Positions 1 through 8,968 of a stretch of 48,433 nt of DNA are shown here, in pieces (the stretch's first letter is position 1; each line of letters starts with the position of its first letter). Made by a program: the position numbers and the translations under genes. Location: NCBI GenBank assembly GCA_905182745.1, contig CAJJCR010000013.1, positions 1 through 48,433 on the forward strand. Reading direction: 5' to 3'. The stretch is from Bacteroidetes bacterium MED-G20. Lineage in GTDB: Bacteria; Bacteroidota; Bacteroidia; Flavobacteriales_D; Parvicellaceae. Below the pieces are notes generated by a model, which did no database searches, had not been told where the DNA came from, and was given only the letters and a program-made list of their open reading frames with translations.

Positions 1-822
1 ATTCCCAATTACCACTTGAATTGAACCAACTACAAAAAGAATAATCAGCGCAATTGAGAAATCTCCAAATTGTAAAAGTGAAAAAACTACAGGGAATAAA
101 GTTGCCAATAGTGATCCAATAGTTGGGATATAGTTTAAAATAAAAATTAGAAATGCCCAAAATATTGCAAAGTTAAGATCGCAAAAATAAAACACTATAA
201 AACTCAATAGTCCTGTAATAAAGCTCGACATTGTTTTTATCCCTAAATATTTTGCAACAGACCACTCTATTTTGCTTAGCGTGCTATTTAATCCATGAAA
301 GTCAGAACTAGATTCAGATAAAAATTGTTTTAGTTTATGAGAAAAATGGGTTTCTTCTAAAAAAATAAAAATAGCAAATATTAAGATCATTAAAGTACTA
401 CTTATGATTTTGGATACTGCATCGAAAAGCATTTCTGCTAAGCTTGCTAAGCTTATTTCCGTGTACTGAGTTTCAATATAAGATTGTAAGTCAATTTTAA
501 ATTTTTCATTAATAAGATTTATTAAACCATTGATGTTATCGTTATAGTTAAGGTGAGAATCTATAATAGAATTAAAACTAGATAATATCAGTTGGGTGAA
601 GAAATAAAGAATGGAAAAAATAAAAATGGTAGTGAAAATTGTTTTTAGTTTATTAGGAACCCATTTCCCATAAACAGGAAATTTCTGAGAAACTGAAGTA
701 AATACTCTGATGGTAAACCATAAAAGAAGAGCAAAAATAAATGGAACTAGAATAGATTGTCCATAAATTAATACTGTTATTACACCGGCAAATCCTATTA
801 CATATCTAGAGAAAGTATTCAA
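1..822 (-). CDS. AI-2E family transporter (PerM/YdiK-like), 3' part outside window
   Basis: The minus-strand frame is open from a TTG at 822 to the window edge (274 codons), so the C-terminus is missing. The protein starts with two closely spaced hydrophobic segments, followed by a hydrophilic region of about 100 residues with predicted helical character, then more hydrophobic segments. One of these contains a Tyr-Ile-Pro-Thr-Ile-Gly turn, which is typical of the AI-2E transporter/PerM family (PF01594). Members are polytopic inner-membrane proteins proposed to export small molecules; the substrate here cannot be inferred. An in-frame TGA lies about nine codons upstream of the TTG, so TTG is the best start. 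Family call by my reading of the translation: fairly sure; function: unknown. Confidence 0.75.
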   Translation of the reverse strand, partial: MNTFSRYVIGFAGVITVLIYGQSILVPFIFALLLWFTIRVFTSVSQKFPVYGKWVPNKLKTIFTTIFIFSILYFFTQLILSSFNSIIDSHLNYNDNINGLINLINEKFKIDLQSYIETQYTEISLASLAEMLFDAVSKIISSTLMILIFAIFIFLEETHFSHKLKQFLSESSSDFHGLNSTLSKIEWSVAKYLGIKTMSSFITGLLSFIVFYFCDLNFAIFWAFLIFILNYIPTIGSLLATLFPVVFSLLQFGDFSIALIILFVVGSIQVVIGN

Positions 823-884
823 ATAAAATAATTTTTGATTTAATAATCATTTAAATATATTAAATCTATAATTTAAGATACAAA

Positions 885-912
885 AAAAGGCCTGATTGTA
901 ATCAGGCCTTTT
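885..912 (-). terminator. Rho-independent terminator of the T9SS cargo gene
   Basis: A perfect 12-bp inverted repeat (AAAAGGCCTGAT / ATCAGGCCTTTT) has a 4-nt loop at 897-900. It sits 21 nt past the stop of the minus-strand gene ending at 934. Read on the minus strand, the A run at 882-888 becomes a T tract just after the stem, as expected for an intrinsic terminator. Plus-strand T's after the stem make it potentially bidirectional. Confidence 0.85.
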
Positions 913-933
913 GTATTATTAAGATTAAAGAAT

Positions 934-3900
934 CTATTTAATAATCTGTAATTTTTTAGAACTAATCGATTCACCAACCTTTAAAACAAGATTGTAAATT
1001 CCATTATTAAATGTAGTTACATCAATATTATAATAATCAAAATTAGAAGTTGAAGTGTGATTACCAGTAAATACTAATTCTCCAAGTAAATTATACAGCT
1101 CAATCTGAACATTGGATCCTTCAAGTCCTTCAAAAGCTACAGTAGCTGTATTTTCTGCTGGATTTGGGAACAACATTAATTTTGTTGTTTGTAATTCTTC
1201 AACGTTAGTAGCGCTAATCGTTGATACAGTAGATTGAATAACTTCTTTAGTTGCGTCATCTTGTATCCATGTAACAACACCTAAGTTATTAAAATCTTCA
1301 ATTGAATGTTGCGTTGAATGATCAATAGGGCTGTTAGCATCTGGAGGAAGTGTATAAGAACCTTGGAAAGTATGAGAGAAATTCTCCACTACTGGTACTC
1401 CACTTTGAAGTGTAGGTAATGCAAATCCCATTGAACCAGGAACCATTTTCTTCATCACATTTCCAAATTCAGTTTCTCCATTACTTCCAACGTTGTTATA
1501 CGTTTTTATTTCATAGATAGCAGTGTATAGTGTTAGTGAATTTGTAAAATCTCCAATTGGATTTACACTTACAGTAATATCCACAGTTTGTCCTGTTACT
1601 GTAAAGTAAGAAGAAATATCAGTAAAAGCTGGTTCAGCTATTACAGCATCAATTTGCGAATTTACTAAAGAAGAAGAATTCCCTTGCCAATCATTACCAT
1701 CTAAAATGAAATCTGGCACAGCGTTAACATTGTAATACGTACGTCTATCACCACCCTCTAAAGTATAATATGGATCACCTGAACCTGGCCAAGACATTTG
1801 ATACTTAAGTAATGAATATTGATCATCAGTATACCCAGTTAATACACTAGCAACATTTACATTTCCAGCAACACATGGTCCACAAGTAGAACTTGTAAAC
1901 GACTCTAACATAGGTCTTCTAACTGTTGCATTGTCGTAAACTGTAACTGATCCAGAAACCATATCATTGGCAGTATTCATATCACTTGCGCCATTTATAT
2001 TGGTTGCCCAAACTGCTATGTCATAAACTCCAGCAGCTGAAGGAGACCAAGTAGTTCCGTGGTTAAAGTCATAATAATCACCAGTTGCTAAGCTTAGCCC
2101 AGATAACGATTCAGTAACAGTAGCTCCACCATCAATGGTATAATTAACGTCCATAGATGTTACAGTAGTTGTTCCCATATTCTTAAGTTTTCCAGAAATT
2201 GTAACAGGACCGTTGGCTAGAATTATAGTAGTTGCTGTAGTCATAGAAACTCCTTCCATGTCTAAAGCCGAAGGAGTAGTACAAGTTACGTTGGCTTCAA
2301 TTGGCACATATGGGCCACCAATGCCATCGACACAATTCCAATTGGCATCTCCATTTATATACATGGTTATGGTTCCAGTAGTAGAAAGTACAGAAACACC
2401 AGTATGGTCACCATCGGCATCATAAAGTAAGTTTCCAGTAGCTCCAACACCATCATATATTTGAAGATTGTCATATCCAACTTCAGTTTCACCAGCAGTA
2501 ATATTTAAGGTGATAAAGTCACCAGGGTTTGTTACCACAGAAGTAAATACAGTGAAAGCTCCTGCATCATAACAATAAGGGCCAAAAGTATCTCCACAAC
2601 CAGGTTGTACAAATGGCGTAGAAATAGATAAAGGACCTACCCAAAAACTTTGGTCAGTAGCACTACAAACAGCCTGTACATAAACATCGTAATCAGTACT
2701 AGGTGTAAGCCCAGTCATAGAATAAGTAGTTGCAGTTACATTGGTGTTAGTACCAGTACCAAGAGTAAATCCAGTAGCACCATATTCAACGTTCCAAGAA
2801 GTTTCTGTTCCACCAGCTGTCCAAGACACGTCAGCTGAAGAAGAAGTAATGTTAGATGCAGTTAATGGAGAAGTTTGAGGACAAGTAGCAGATTGTCTAA
2901 CCTGAAAATTGTCAATAGCCATATCACTCCAATAAGAAATAGTTCCACCAGCATCAACACCAACAGTGGAGACAAATTTCACTATTGCAGTAGTTGTAAA
3001 TCCAGTTAGTTGGACAATTTCTTCTGTCCATACATCTCCTTGATCACCAGTTTTAGTCCATATGGTGTTAAATGTTGTTCCACCATCGCTCGAAGCATCT
3101 ACTCTCAGGGTACCCATTGAGGCACCGTACATGTGTAATTGAAAAGAGATTTCTGCAGAAGTAAGAGAACTAACATCAATAGATGGAGAAATTAAAATTG
3201 CACTGTCGCCAGCTGCTGCTGGAACAGAAGTTTCTGTGTACATATAATTTCCACCACCAGTGATATCATCTGAAGGACCTGTAGTTTGCGAAGTTGTTGG
3301 ACCATTATTAATTAACCAATCAAAAACATCGTTTGTAGACTGTGTCCAACAAGGACCAGTTGCATTAGTTAACGCTTGAGAGGCTGGATTTGCATCAAAA
3401 GTTTCTAAATAAGGAGCTCCATCAGGACAAGTGCTATAACTAATTGGACCAGCCCAAGAACTAGTTCCGTTAGTACCACAATCTGATTGAACATAAAAAT
3501 CATAAACTGTATAAGCTGTTAGGCCAGTAATTGTTGTTGTAGATGTTGATGCTGTAGATGTAGTTCCACTTCCTTGAGTATATCCAGTAACACCATATTC
3601 AACATTGTAAGAAGCTGCATTTGGACCACCAGTCCAAGAAACATCTATACTAGACGAGGTGCCATTTGATGCAGATAGACCATAAGGGTCTAAACATGCT
3701 GGAGGGGCACAAGTAGAGTTGGAAACACCTACCCAAACAGAACCATCGTTACCAGAATTGTTTGCATATGGACCATAACTCCCAACAGATGAACCATCTG
3801 GAGCAGTTATCTGAAATGTTATTTCAGTATCCCAAGTTCCAGAGTTGAAATAGAATTCAACATTGTCACCAGTATAAGTAGAATAACTTCCAGAATCAGC

Positions 3901-4080
3901 AGTAGCAGCTGTTGATGAAACAGTAAAACTTGTCATCACAACACCATTTACTGACATATCTATAGAAGCACCGTTCCATCCGTCTCCATATGCATCTTGC
4001 ATAACTACAGTATAATCACACTGAGCTTTAGCGAAAAATATCGTTAGAAAAAACGACATTATTAAAGTAATTTTTTTCAT
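934..4080 (-). CDS. Multidomain T9SS type A cargo protein with FnIII, MAM-like, CUB-like and Omp28-like modules
   Basis: This is a secreted or cell-surface protein of 1048 residues. Visible in order: a signal peptide (1-19, ending in Ala-Lys-Ala before Gln20); a DAYGDGWNGA-type beta module (about 21-105); a fibronectin III domain (about 130-215); a MAM/choice-of-anchor-like jelly-roll (about 225-400) rich in Trp and Asp; a second FnIII (about 405-490); a CUB-like domain (about 497-602); a CARDB-like Ig segment (about 610-710); an Omp28-like region with a thioredoxin-type Cys-Gly-Pro-Cys at 733-736; and a C-terminal T9SS type A sorting domain from about 965 (LFPNPAENTATV, final KKLQIIK). The last domain directs export through the type IX secretion system. 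The gene stands alone and has a strong terminator. Domain borders are estimated by eye; the biological role (adhesion, binding) is not known. Confidence 0.9.
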   Translation of the reverse strand: MKKITLIMSFFLTIFFAKAQCDYTVVMQDAYGDGWNGASIDMSVNGVVMTSFTVSSTAATADSGSYSTYTGDNVEFYFNSGTWDTEITFQITAPDGSSVGSYGPYANNSGNDGSVWVGVSNSTCAPPACLDPYGLSASNGTSSSIDVSWTGGPNAASYNVEYGVTGYTQGSGTTSTASTSTTTITGLTAYTVYDFYVQSDCGTNGTSSWAGPISYSTCPDGAPYLETFDANPASQALTNATGPCWTQSTNDVFDWLINNGPTTSQTTGPSDDITGGGNYMYTETSVPAAAGDSAILISPSIDVSSLTSAEISFQLHMYGASMGTLRVDASSDGGTTFNTIWTKTGDQGDVWTEEIVQLTGFTTTAIVKFVSTVGVDAGGTISYWSDMAIDNFQVRQSATCPQTSPLTASNITSSSADVSWTAGGTETSWNVEYGATGFTLGTGTNTNVTATTYSMTGLTPSTDYDVYVQAVCSATDQSFWVGPLSISTPFVQPGCGDTFGPYCYDAGAFTVFTSVVTNPGDFITLNITAGETEVGYDNLQIYDGVGATGNLLYDADGDHTGVSVLSTTGTITMYINGDANWNCVDGIGGPYVPIEANVTCTTPSALDMEGVSMTTATTIILANGPVTISGKLKNMGTTTVTSMDVNYTIDGGATVTESLSGLSLATGDYYDFNHGTTWSPSAAGVYDIAVWATNINGASDMNTANDMVSGSVTVYDNATVRRPMLESFTSSTCGPCVAGNVNVASVLTGYTDDQYSLLKYQMSWPGSGDPYYTLEGGDRRTYYNVNAVPDFILDGNDWQGNSSSLVNSQIDAVIAEPAFTDISSYFTVTGQTVDITVSVNPIGDFTNSLTLYTAIYEIKTYNNVGSNGETEFGNVMKKMVPGSMGFALPTLQSGVPVVENFSHTFQGSYTLPPDANSPIDHSTQHSIEDFNNLGVVTWIQDDATKEVIQSTVSTISATNVEELQTTKLMLFPNPAENTATVAFEGLEGSNVQIELYNLLGELVFTGNHTSTSNFDYYNIDVTTFNNGIYNLVLKVGESISSKKLQIIK

Positions 4081-4272
4081 ATTGTTTTTTATTTTAAGTT
4101 ACAATTTAATAAAAAAAGACACGAGATAAATATTTGGAACATCTTTTTTTGAAATAGTTAAACAAAACAGGATTAATTTAAAAATATTGAAATTTGAGAT
4201 GTGATTTGATGATTCCAGTTCTATTTTTGGTTTTTAAAAAAAAGTAATAACTGCTTTAAAAACAAAAAAAAG

Positions 4273-4346
4273 TGACCCCGGAAGGATTCGAACCCTCAAC
4301 CCTCAGAGCCGAAATCTGATATTCTATCCAGTTGAACTACGGAGCC
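4273..4346 (-). tRNA. tRNA-Arg (anticodon TCG)
   Basis: The reverse complement folds as a 74-nt cloverleaf. The acceptor stem is GGCTCCG paired with CGGGGTC (two G-T wobbles), the anticodon stem TCAGA/TCTGA closes the loop TTTCGGC, and the T arm GAGGG/CCTTC carries TTCGAAT. The middle of the anticodon loop reads TCG, which decodes CGA (Arg). The discriminator base is A and CCA is not encoded. It lies in the 327-nt gap between the T9SS cargo gene and porZ, transcribed away from porZ; the rest of that gap is AT-rich with nothing else I can support. Confidence 0.92.
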
Positions 4347-4354
4347 ATTTTGAA

Positions 4355-4362
4355 CAAAAATA
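4355..4362 (-). promoter_or_regulatory. Candidate -7 element for tRNA-Arg
   Basis: The minus strand reads TATTTTTG, an exact match to the Bacteroidota -7 consensus TAnnTTTG, 8 nt before the first base of the tRNA. No clean -33 TTTG is seen at the usual distance, so this is a half-site call. The same octamer precedes the other tRNA in the window. Confidence 0.4.
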
Positions 4363-4407
4363 GTTTTTTTGCAATAATTATTTTAATAATTAGTTAGTTT
4401 GCATAAT

Positions 4408-6721
4408 ATGAAATGGCTTAAGTATACTTTATTTTTTTTGAATCACTTTGTAATATTCATTAATGCTCAAGATTTTTCTGTAGGAACGATGGAGAGATCA
4501 TTTGCCGTATTCAGAATTTAATCAAGTAGTAGAAGTAGGAAACTTTTTCTACGCATCCACACCATATTCTCTTCTTGAATTTGACAATGCTAATAATGAA
4601 ATAACCAAATTGAGTACAGTAAATGGATTAAGCGAAATTGGAATCTCTTGTATTGCAGCTAATAATTCTCACCAGTCTTTACTGATAGCTTACAACTCTA
4701 GCAATTTAGATTTGATAAAAAATGGAGAAATAACCAATATATCGTCGATTTTTAACAGCTCTATTATAGGTGATAAAACCATATATAGTCTGTACAGTCA
4801 TAGTAAATATATTTATGCATGTACAGGGTTTGGTATTGTTGTAATAGATATAGAAAGAAAAGAAATTAAAGACACTTATATTCTAGGAAACAATAACTCA
4901 CAGATAAAAGTTAAGGATCTTCATATTTCAAAGGATACAATTTATGCTCTTACAGAAAACGAGATTAAGTATGCGGCATTAAACAATGCATTTTTGTCTA
5001 ATCCAAGTGTTTGGAATTCACACTTGTTGCCACAAGGAACAGAAATTAACAATCTTGAATCTTTTTCGGATGACTTTTTTGCATTTGGCAACTCAAATAT
5101 TGTCTTTAAATATTCAAATAACCAGTGGGATACTATAATTTACCAGCCAACCGAATTGTTAAGAAATTTTAAGGTTAGCGGTGAGAGTCTAACTACCTGT
5201 ACAGAATCTTATGCAACCATATACGATCAAAACTTAGATACTTTAGACTTTCTGTATGCTTTTAATGGCAATACCGAAATAGCACCCAACGATATTATTT
5301 ATAGCGATGGATATTATTGGATAGCAGACGACTCAAAAGGATTTGTAAGAGTTAAAAATAATTTTTCATCTGCTAGAATTGGCCAAGGAGGACCCTACAA
5401 TAGTGAATGTTTTCATTTGTCATCTAATAGTGAAAATCTATATGTTGCCGCTGGAACACCAGATGGAACAAATTGGAATAAAACTTTTAATTGGCATGGA
5501 GTATTCCAATTTAATAATACCTGGAGTTTTTATAATCAGACTAATACTCCCCTTATGTTTCAAGAAATAGATACTATTTCCGACATAGTATGGACTACTC
5601 CAAATCCCAAAAATGAAAACAAATTTTTAGCATCTTCATTTGGAGGTGGACTTTTAAGTTTTAATAATAACCAACTCGAAGAAAGATTTACTTTTCATAA
5701 TTCCTCTTTACAAACAAGAATAGGTCAAAACGGGAACAATGTTTGTGTTGCTGGTGCATCGTATGATAACTTAGACAATCTTTGGGTGGCAAATTCATTT
5801 GTAACCTCTCCTTTGTCTGTTAAAACACCAGATGGAGTTTGGAAATCTTTTTATTGTAGCTCATTAGCTTCCAACCAACTTTGTACAGACTTAGTTGTAG
5901 ACAACCAGTATGGATACATTTGGATGATTATAAAAGGAGTTGGAATATTGGTATATGATTTTAATCAAACACCTCTTGATGAAAGTGACGACCAGTATAA
6001 AATTATTGGAACCAGTTCTGGTTCAGGCTCCTTGCCAAGTAGCTATGTAAATACTTTAGCTATAGATAACGATGGTGAAATATGGATAGGGACAGATAAA
6101 GGTCCAGTTGTTTTTTACAGTTCTTACTCAATAATGAACGAACCCAGCTACGATGCTCAAAGTATTTTAATTGAGCAAGATGGGACTTTGCAGTATCTTT
6201 TGGAGAATGAAATAATAAAAGATATTGCAGTAGACGGAGCCAACAGGAAATGGATGGCGACTCAAGGAGGCGGACTTTTCTTGCTTTCCAAAGAGGGAAC
6301 AGAGACAATTTATTCTTTTTCAGAAAGTAATAGTCCTTTGTTCAGTAACAAAGTAAATTCATTGGCAATCAACCAAGTTTCCGGTGAAGTTTTCATAGCT
6401 ACTGATAAGGGAATTCTTGGTTTTAAATCTACAGCTACATCTCCAGCGAATGAATATGGCGAGTTAAAAGTTTATCCAAACCCTGTGAGACCAGAATATC
6501 AAGGAAATATTGCTGTAAAGGGAATGATGAATAATTCTGAGGTCAAAATTATAGATGCAAGTGGACTTCATATTAAAACAATTTTTTCCAACGGGGGCCA
6601 GGCGGTTTGGGATGGGTTAGATAAAAACAACCAAATGGTAGGAAGTGGCGTATATTATTTTTTAGCCACATCTGAAGATGGATATTCTAAAGCCAAGTCC
6701 AAGATTCTTATAATTAGATAG
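4408..6721 (+). CDS. porZ: Type IX secretion system protein PorZ, interrupted by a one-base frameshift near 4484-4491
   Basis: PorZ is a surface component of the T9SS attachment complex that works with the sortase PorU on A-LPS-linked cargo. The main frame (from about 4492) carries the hallmark N-terminal start Trp-Arg-Asp-His-Leu-Pro-Tyr, two-component-regulator-type beta-propeller repeats with (D/N)xxG-x-(I/L)W(I/V)(G/A) motifs (for example IDNDGEIWIGTDKG), and a C-terminal T9SS sorting-like domain (VYPNPVRPEYQGN, ending in KILIIR). The signal peptide (ATG at 4408, reaching Ala-Gln about 20 residues in) is in a different frame: it runs into the conserved region at GTA GGA ACG A|TGG AGA GAT, where one base is extra, and would stop 17 codons later. 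The combined length, about 770 residues, matches known PorZ. A start at TTG 4502 would lack a signal peptide, so I join the two frames. Confidence 0.8.
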
Positions 6722-6795
6722 TTTTTATCTCCAATTTGTGAATATCTATCTAAGCTATAGCATATAGCTGCGGTCTTAAAATTTAATTTTATAAT

Positions 6796-7314
6796 ATGAT
6801 ATGGTTAGATATTGTTTTATTGGCTCCATTAATATGGGGAGCATATATTGGTTTTAAAAAAGGACTTATTTCCCAGGTCCTTGGAATCACAAGTCTAATA
6901 GTTGGGGTATGGATAGGAACCCAGCACCAAGAACTTATAGAGTTCTTAATCATTGATAAAGTTCAAGAAAAATACTTATCCATTGCTTGTTTTATAATTC
7001 TATTTTTTGGAATTGTTATTTTGGGGGCAATTATTGTAAAAATTTCTGAAAAATTCATCAATTTTATTCAATTAAAATTATTAAATAAAATAGCTGGAAT
7101 TGTACTTGGAGTTATTAAAATTCTTTCTTTTTTAGTAGTGGTTGTTTTTATGATAGAAAGCTGGGACATTAATAGTTTTATAATTAAAAGAGATACTAAA
7201 GAAGCATCTATTGCCTACCCAATATTTAAAAATATTGGTAATATGGTTCTGCCAACTCTAAGGGATAAAAATATTTTAGATGGGTTACCGGCCCCAAACA
7301 AACTAGTTATCTAA
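6796..7314 (+). CDS. CvpA family membrane protein
   Basis: A 172-residue protein with four hydrophobic segments (about 1-20, 25-45, 62-85, 98-122) and a short soluble C-terminus. The N-terminal pattern with a conserved Gly-Phe-x-Lys-Gly-Leu (residues about 19-24) after the first helix is the signature of the CvpA/colicin V production family (PF02674). CvpA proteins sit in the inner membrane and have been linked to envelope stress and bile resistance; the exact biochemical role is open. It follows porZ by 74 nt and precedes holB on the same strand, so cotranscription with holB is likely. The spacer before it holds a short AGCTATA/TATAGCT hairpin (6753-6769) without a T tract. Confidence 0.8.
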   Translation: MIWLDIVLLAPLIWGAYIGFKKGLISQVLGITSLIVGVWIGTQHQELIEFLIIDKVQEKYLSIACFIILFFGIVILGAIIVKISEKFINFIQLKLLNKIAGIVLGVIKILSFLVVVVFMIESWDINSFIIKRDTKEASIAYPIFKNIGNMVLPTLRDKNILDGLPAPNKLVI

Positions 7315-7339
7315 TTTAAAGTTTAACTATATTTGAAAA

Positions 7340-8464
7340 GTGTATTTTTCAGATTTTTCAGGGCAAGACTCAACTAAAACTCAATTATTAGATTTATTTA
7401 AATCTGATAGAGTTCCACATGCCCTGCTATTGAACGGAGAGGAGGGTTGTGGACATTTGCAATTGGCGCTATCTTTTTCATCTTTACTTCTTTGTCAAGA
7501 CCCTACGCCAACTGATTCTTGTAAAAAGTGTTCATCCTGTAAAATATTTGAAAAACACCAACATCCAGATTTACATTTTTCTTACCCCATTCACCTCTCA
7601 AAAACAGAGCATTCTGAAACATCTGACGATCAAAGATCTTTTTTCTTAGAGGCATTAGAAAAGTACAAATGTTTGGGAAAGAAAACTTGGTACTCCAAAA
7701 TGGGTAATGAGAATAAGCAAGGGGTAATTGGGGTTAAAGAAAGCCAATCTATTTTAACTAAAATCAGCCTTAAATCTTTTTTTGGCAACTCCAAGGTTCT
7801 TGTCATGTGGATGCCAGAGCTCATGAATATTCAAGCTGCTAACAAGCTTTTGAAACTAATTGAGGAACCACCTAAAAACACTTATTTTATTTTTGTATCT
7901 AACAACCAACCAAAAATACTACCTACAATTAGTTCTAGACTTCAGATTATTAATATTCCTAAACTTACGGATAAAAATATTTCTGCTTTTTTAGAAGAAA
8001 GATTTCAAATAGAGCCTTCTTCTGCAAAAAATATTGCTAAGATTTCCAAAGGCAATCTAAACAAGGCCATAACCATTCACTTAGATGCTGGTGTTTCAGA
8101 AATGAACAGATCTCTTTTTGTTAATTGGATGAGACTTTGTTATTCAAGAAATATTGCAGATACTATTGACTGGGTAAATGAGTTTTCCAAAATAGGTAGA
8201 GAGCAGATAAAAGATTTTATAATTTATTCATTAGAAATGTATAGACAATGCATATTAGGGAATTACAATATGGAAATAGAAGGGGTTAGTGAAAGCGAGA
8301 GAAGTTTTTTAGAGAAATTTAAACCATTTGTAAATCACCAAAATATTTCTGAAATTAATTCTATAATGAATGATGCTTATTTTCATATGGAAAGAAATGC
8401 TAATCCTAAAATCTTAATGCTTGATGTTTCTATTAAGCTCTACAAACTATTAAGAACTAAATAA
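7340..8464 (+). CDS. holB: DNA polymerase III clamp loader subunit delta' (HolB)
   Basis: A 374-residue AAA+-fold protein. The N-terminal region reads SGQDSTKTQLLDLF and HALLLNGEEGCG, a Walker A-like loop without the catalytic Lys, as expected for delta', which does not hydrolyse ATP. A zinc module has four cysteines at 52, 61, 64 and 67. Later there is a RuvB-like LLKLIEEPPKNT segment and a sensor-1-like region ending in SSRLQ, both typical of delta'. The subunit helps load the beta clamp in the replisome. GTG at 7340 is the start because an in-frame TGA precedes it by one codon (7334-7336). It is followed 11 nt later by gldH, an arrangement suggesting one transcript. Confidence 0.9.
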   Translation: MYFSDFSGQDSTKTQLLDLFKSDRVPHALLLNGEEGCGHLQLALSFSSLLLCQDPTPTDSCKKCSSCKIFEKHQHPDLHFSYPIHLSKTEHSETSDDQRSFFLEALEKYKCLGKKTWYSKMGNENKQGVIGVKESQSILTKISLKSFFGNSKVLVMWMPELMNIQAANKLLKLIEEPPKNTYFIFVSNNQPKILPTISSRLQIINIPKLTDKNISAFLEERFQIEPSSAKNIAKISKGNLNKAITIHLDAGVSEMNRSLFVNWMRLCYSRNIADTIDWVNEFSKIGREQIKDFIIYSLEMYRQCILGNYNMEIEGVSESERSFLEKFKPFVNHQNISEINSIMNDAYFHMERNANPKILMLDVSIKLYKLLRTK

Positions 8465-8475
8465 TATATCCTTTA

Positions 8476-8952
8476 ATGAAATTAAAATCTTTTTTTAAAA
8501 TTGCAATCTTTGGCCTTCTTATAAGTTGCAGTGATGAAAACATTATTTTCAACGATTATGTTGACATTGAAAATACCCAACTGTCTTTTAAAGACACTAT
8601 TGTTTTTCAAACATTCATTTCAGATACGATTACCCCACATAATATTTTCCTGCAGTTAAGAACATCTACAGATTATAAATGGTCAAATATGTTTATTTTT
8701 TCTGAAATTTACTTTCCAAATAACAAGACAAGGACAGATACTTTTGAAGTTTTTTTGATGGATAAAAAAGGAAACTGGAATGGAGATAAATCTGGAATTG
8801 TTGCAAATTTCAACCATTCGCTTTATAAAAAAATCAAGTTTCCTATCAAAGGAGATTATAAGTTTAAACTTATTCAAGCCATGAGAGATACTATTCTAAA
8901 AGATGTTATAAGTGTTGGTCTAAAAATAACCAAGCCTATTAAAAAACTATAA
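8476..8952 (+). CDS. gldH: Gliding motility lipoprotein GldH
   Basis: A 158-residue lipoprotein: the signal peptide ends in Leu-Leu-Ile-Ser-Cys with the lipidated Cys at residue 18, followed by an acidic stretch. The body matches GldH in size and in its characteristic order: an early FNDYVDIE segment, a central region with IFLQLR and SNMFIFSEI, and a late GDYKFKLIQAMRDT block. GldH is needed for gliding in Flavobacterium johnsoniae and is associated with the T9SS/gliding apparatus at the envelope. It lies between holB and an aminotransferase, and porZ is in the same plus-strand run. Few catalytic residues exist to check; the call rests on overall pattern recognition. Confidence 0.8.
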   Translation: MKLKSFFKIAIFGLLISCSDENIIFNDYVDIENTQLSFKDTIVFQTFISDTITPHNIFLQLRTSTDYKWSNMFIFSEIYFPNNKTRTDTFEVFLMDKKGNWNGDKSGIVANFNHSLYKKIKFPIKGDYKFKLIQAMRDTILKDVISVGLKITKPIKKL

Positions 8953-8968
8953 TTCTTTAAACAGTATC

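Noticed and set aside
6753-6769. Hairpin AGCTATA-GCA-TATAGCT between porZ and the cvpA-like gene
   Set aside because: No T tract follows and the stem is weak and AT-rich; not supported as a terminator or an operator.
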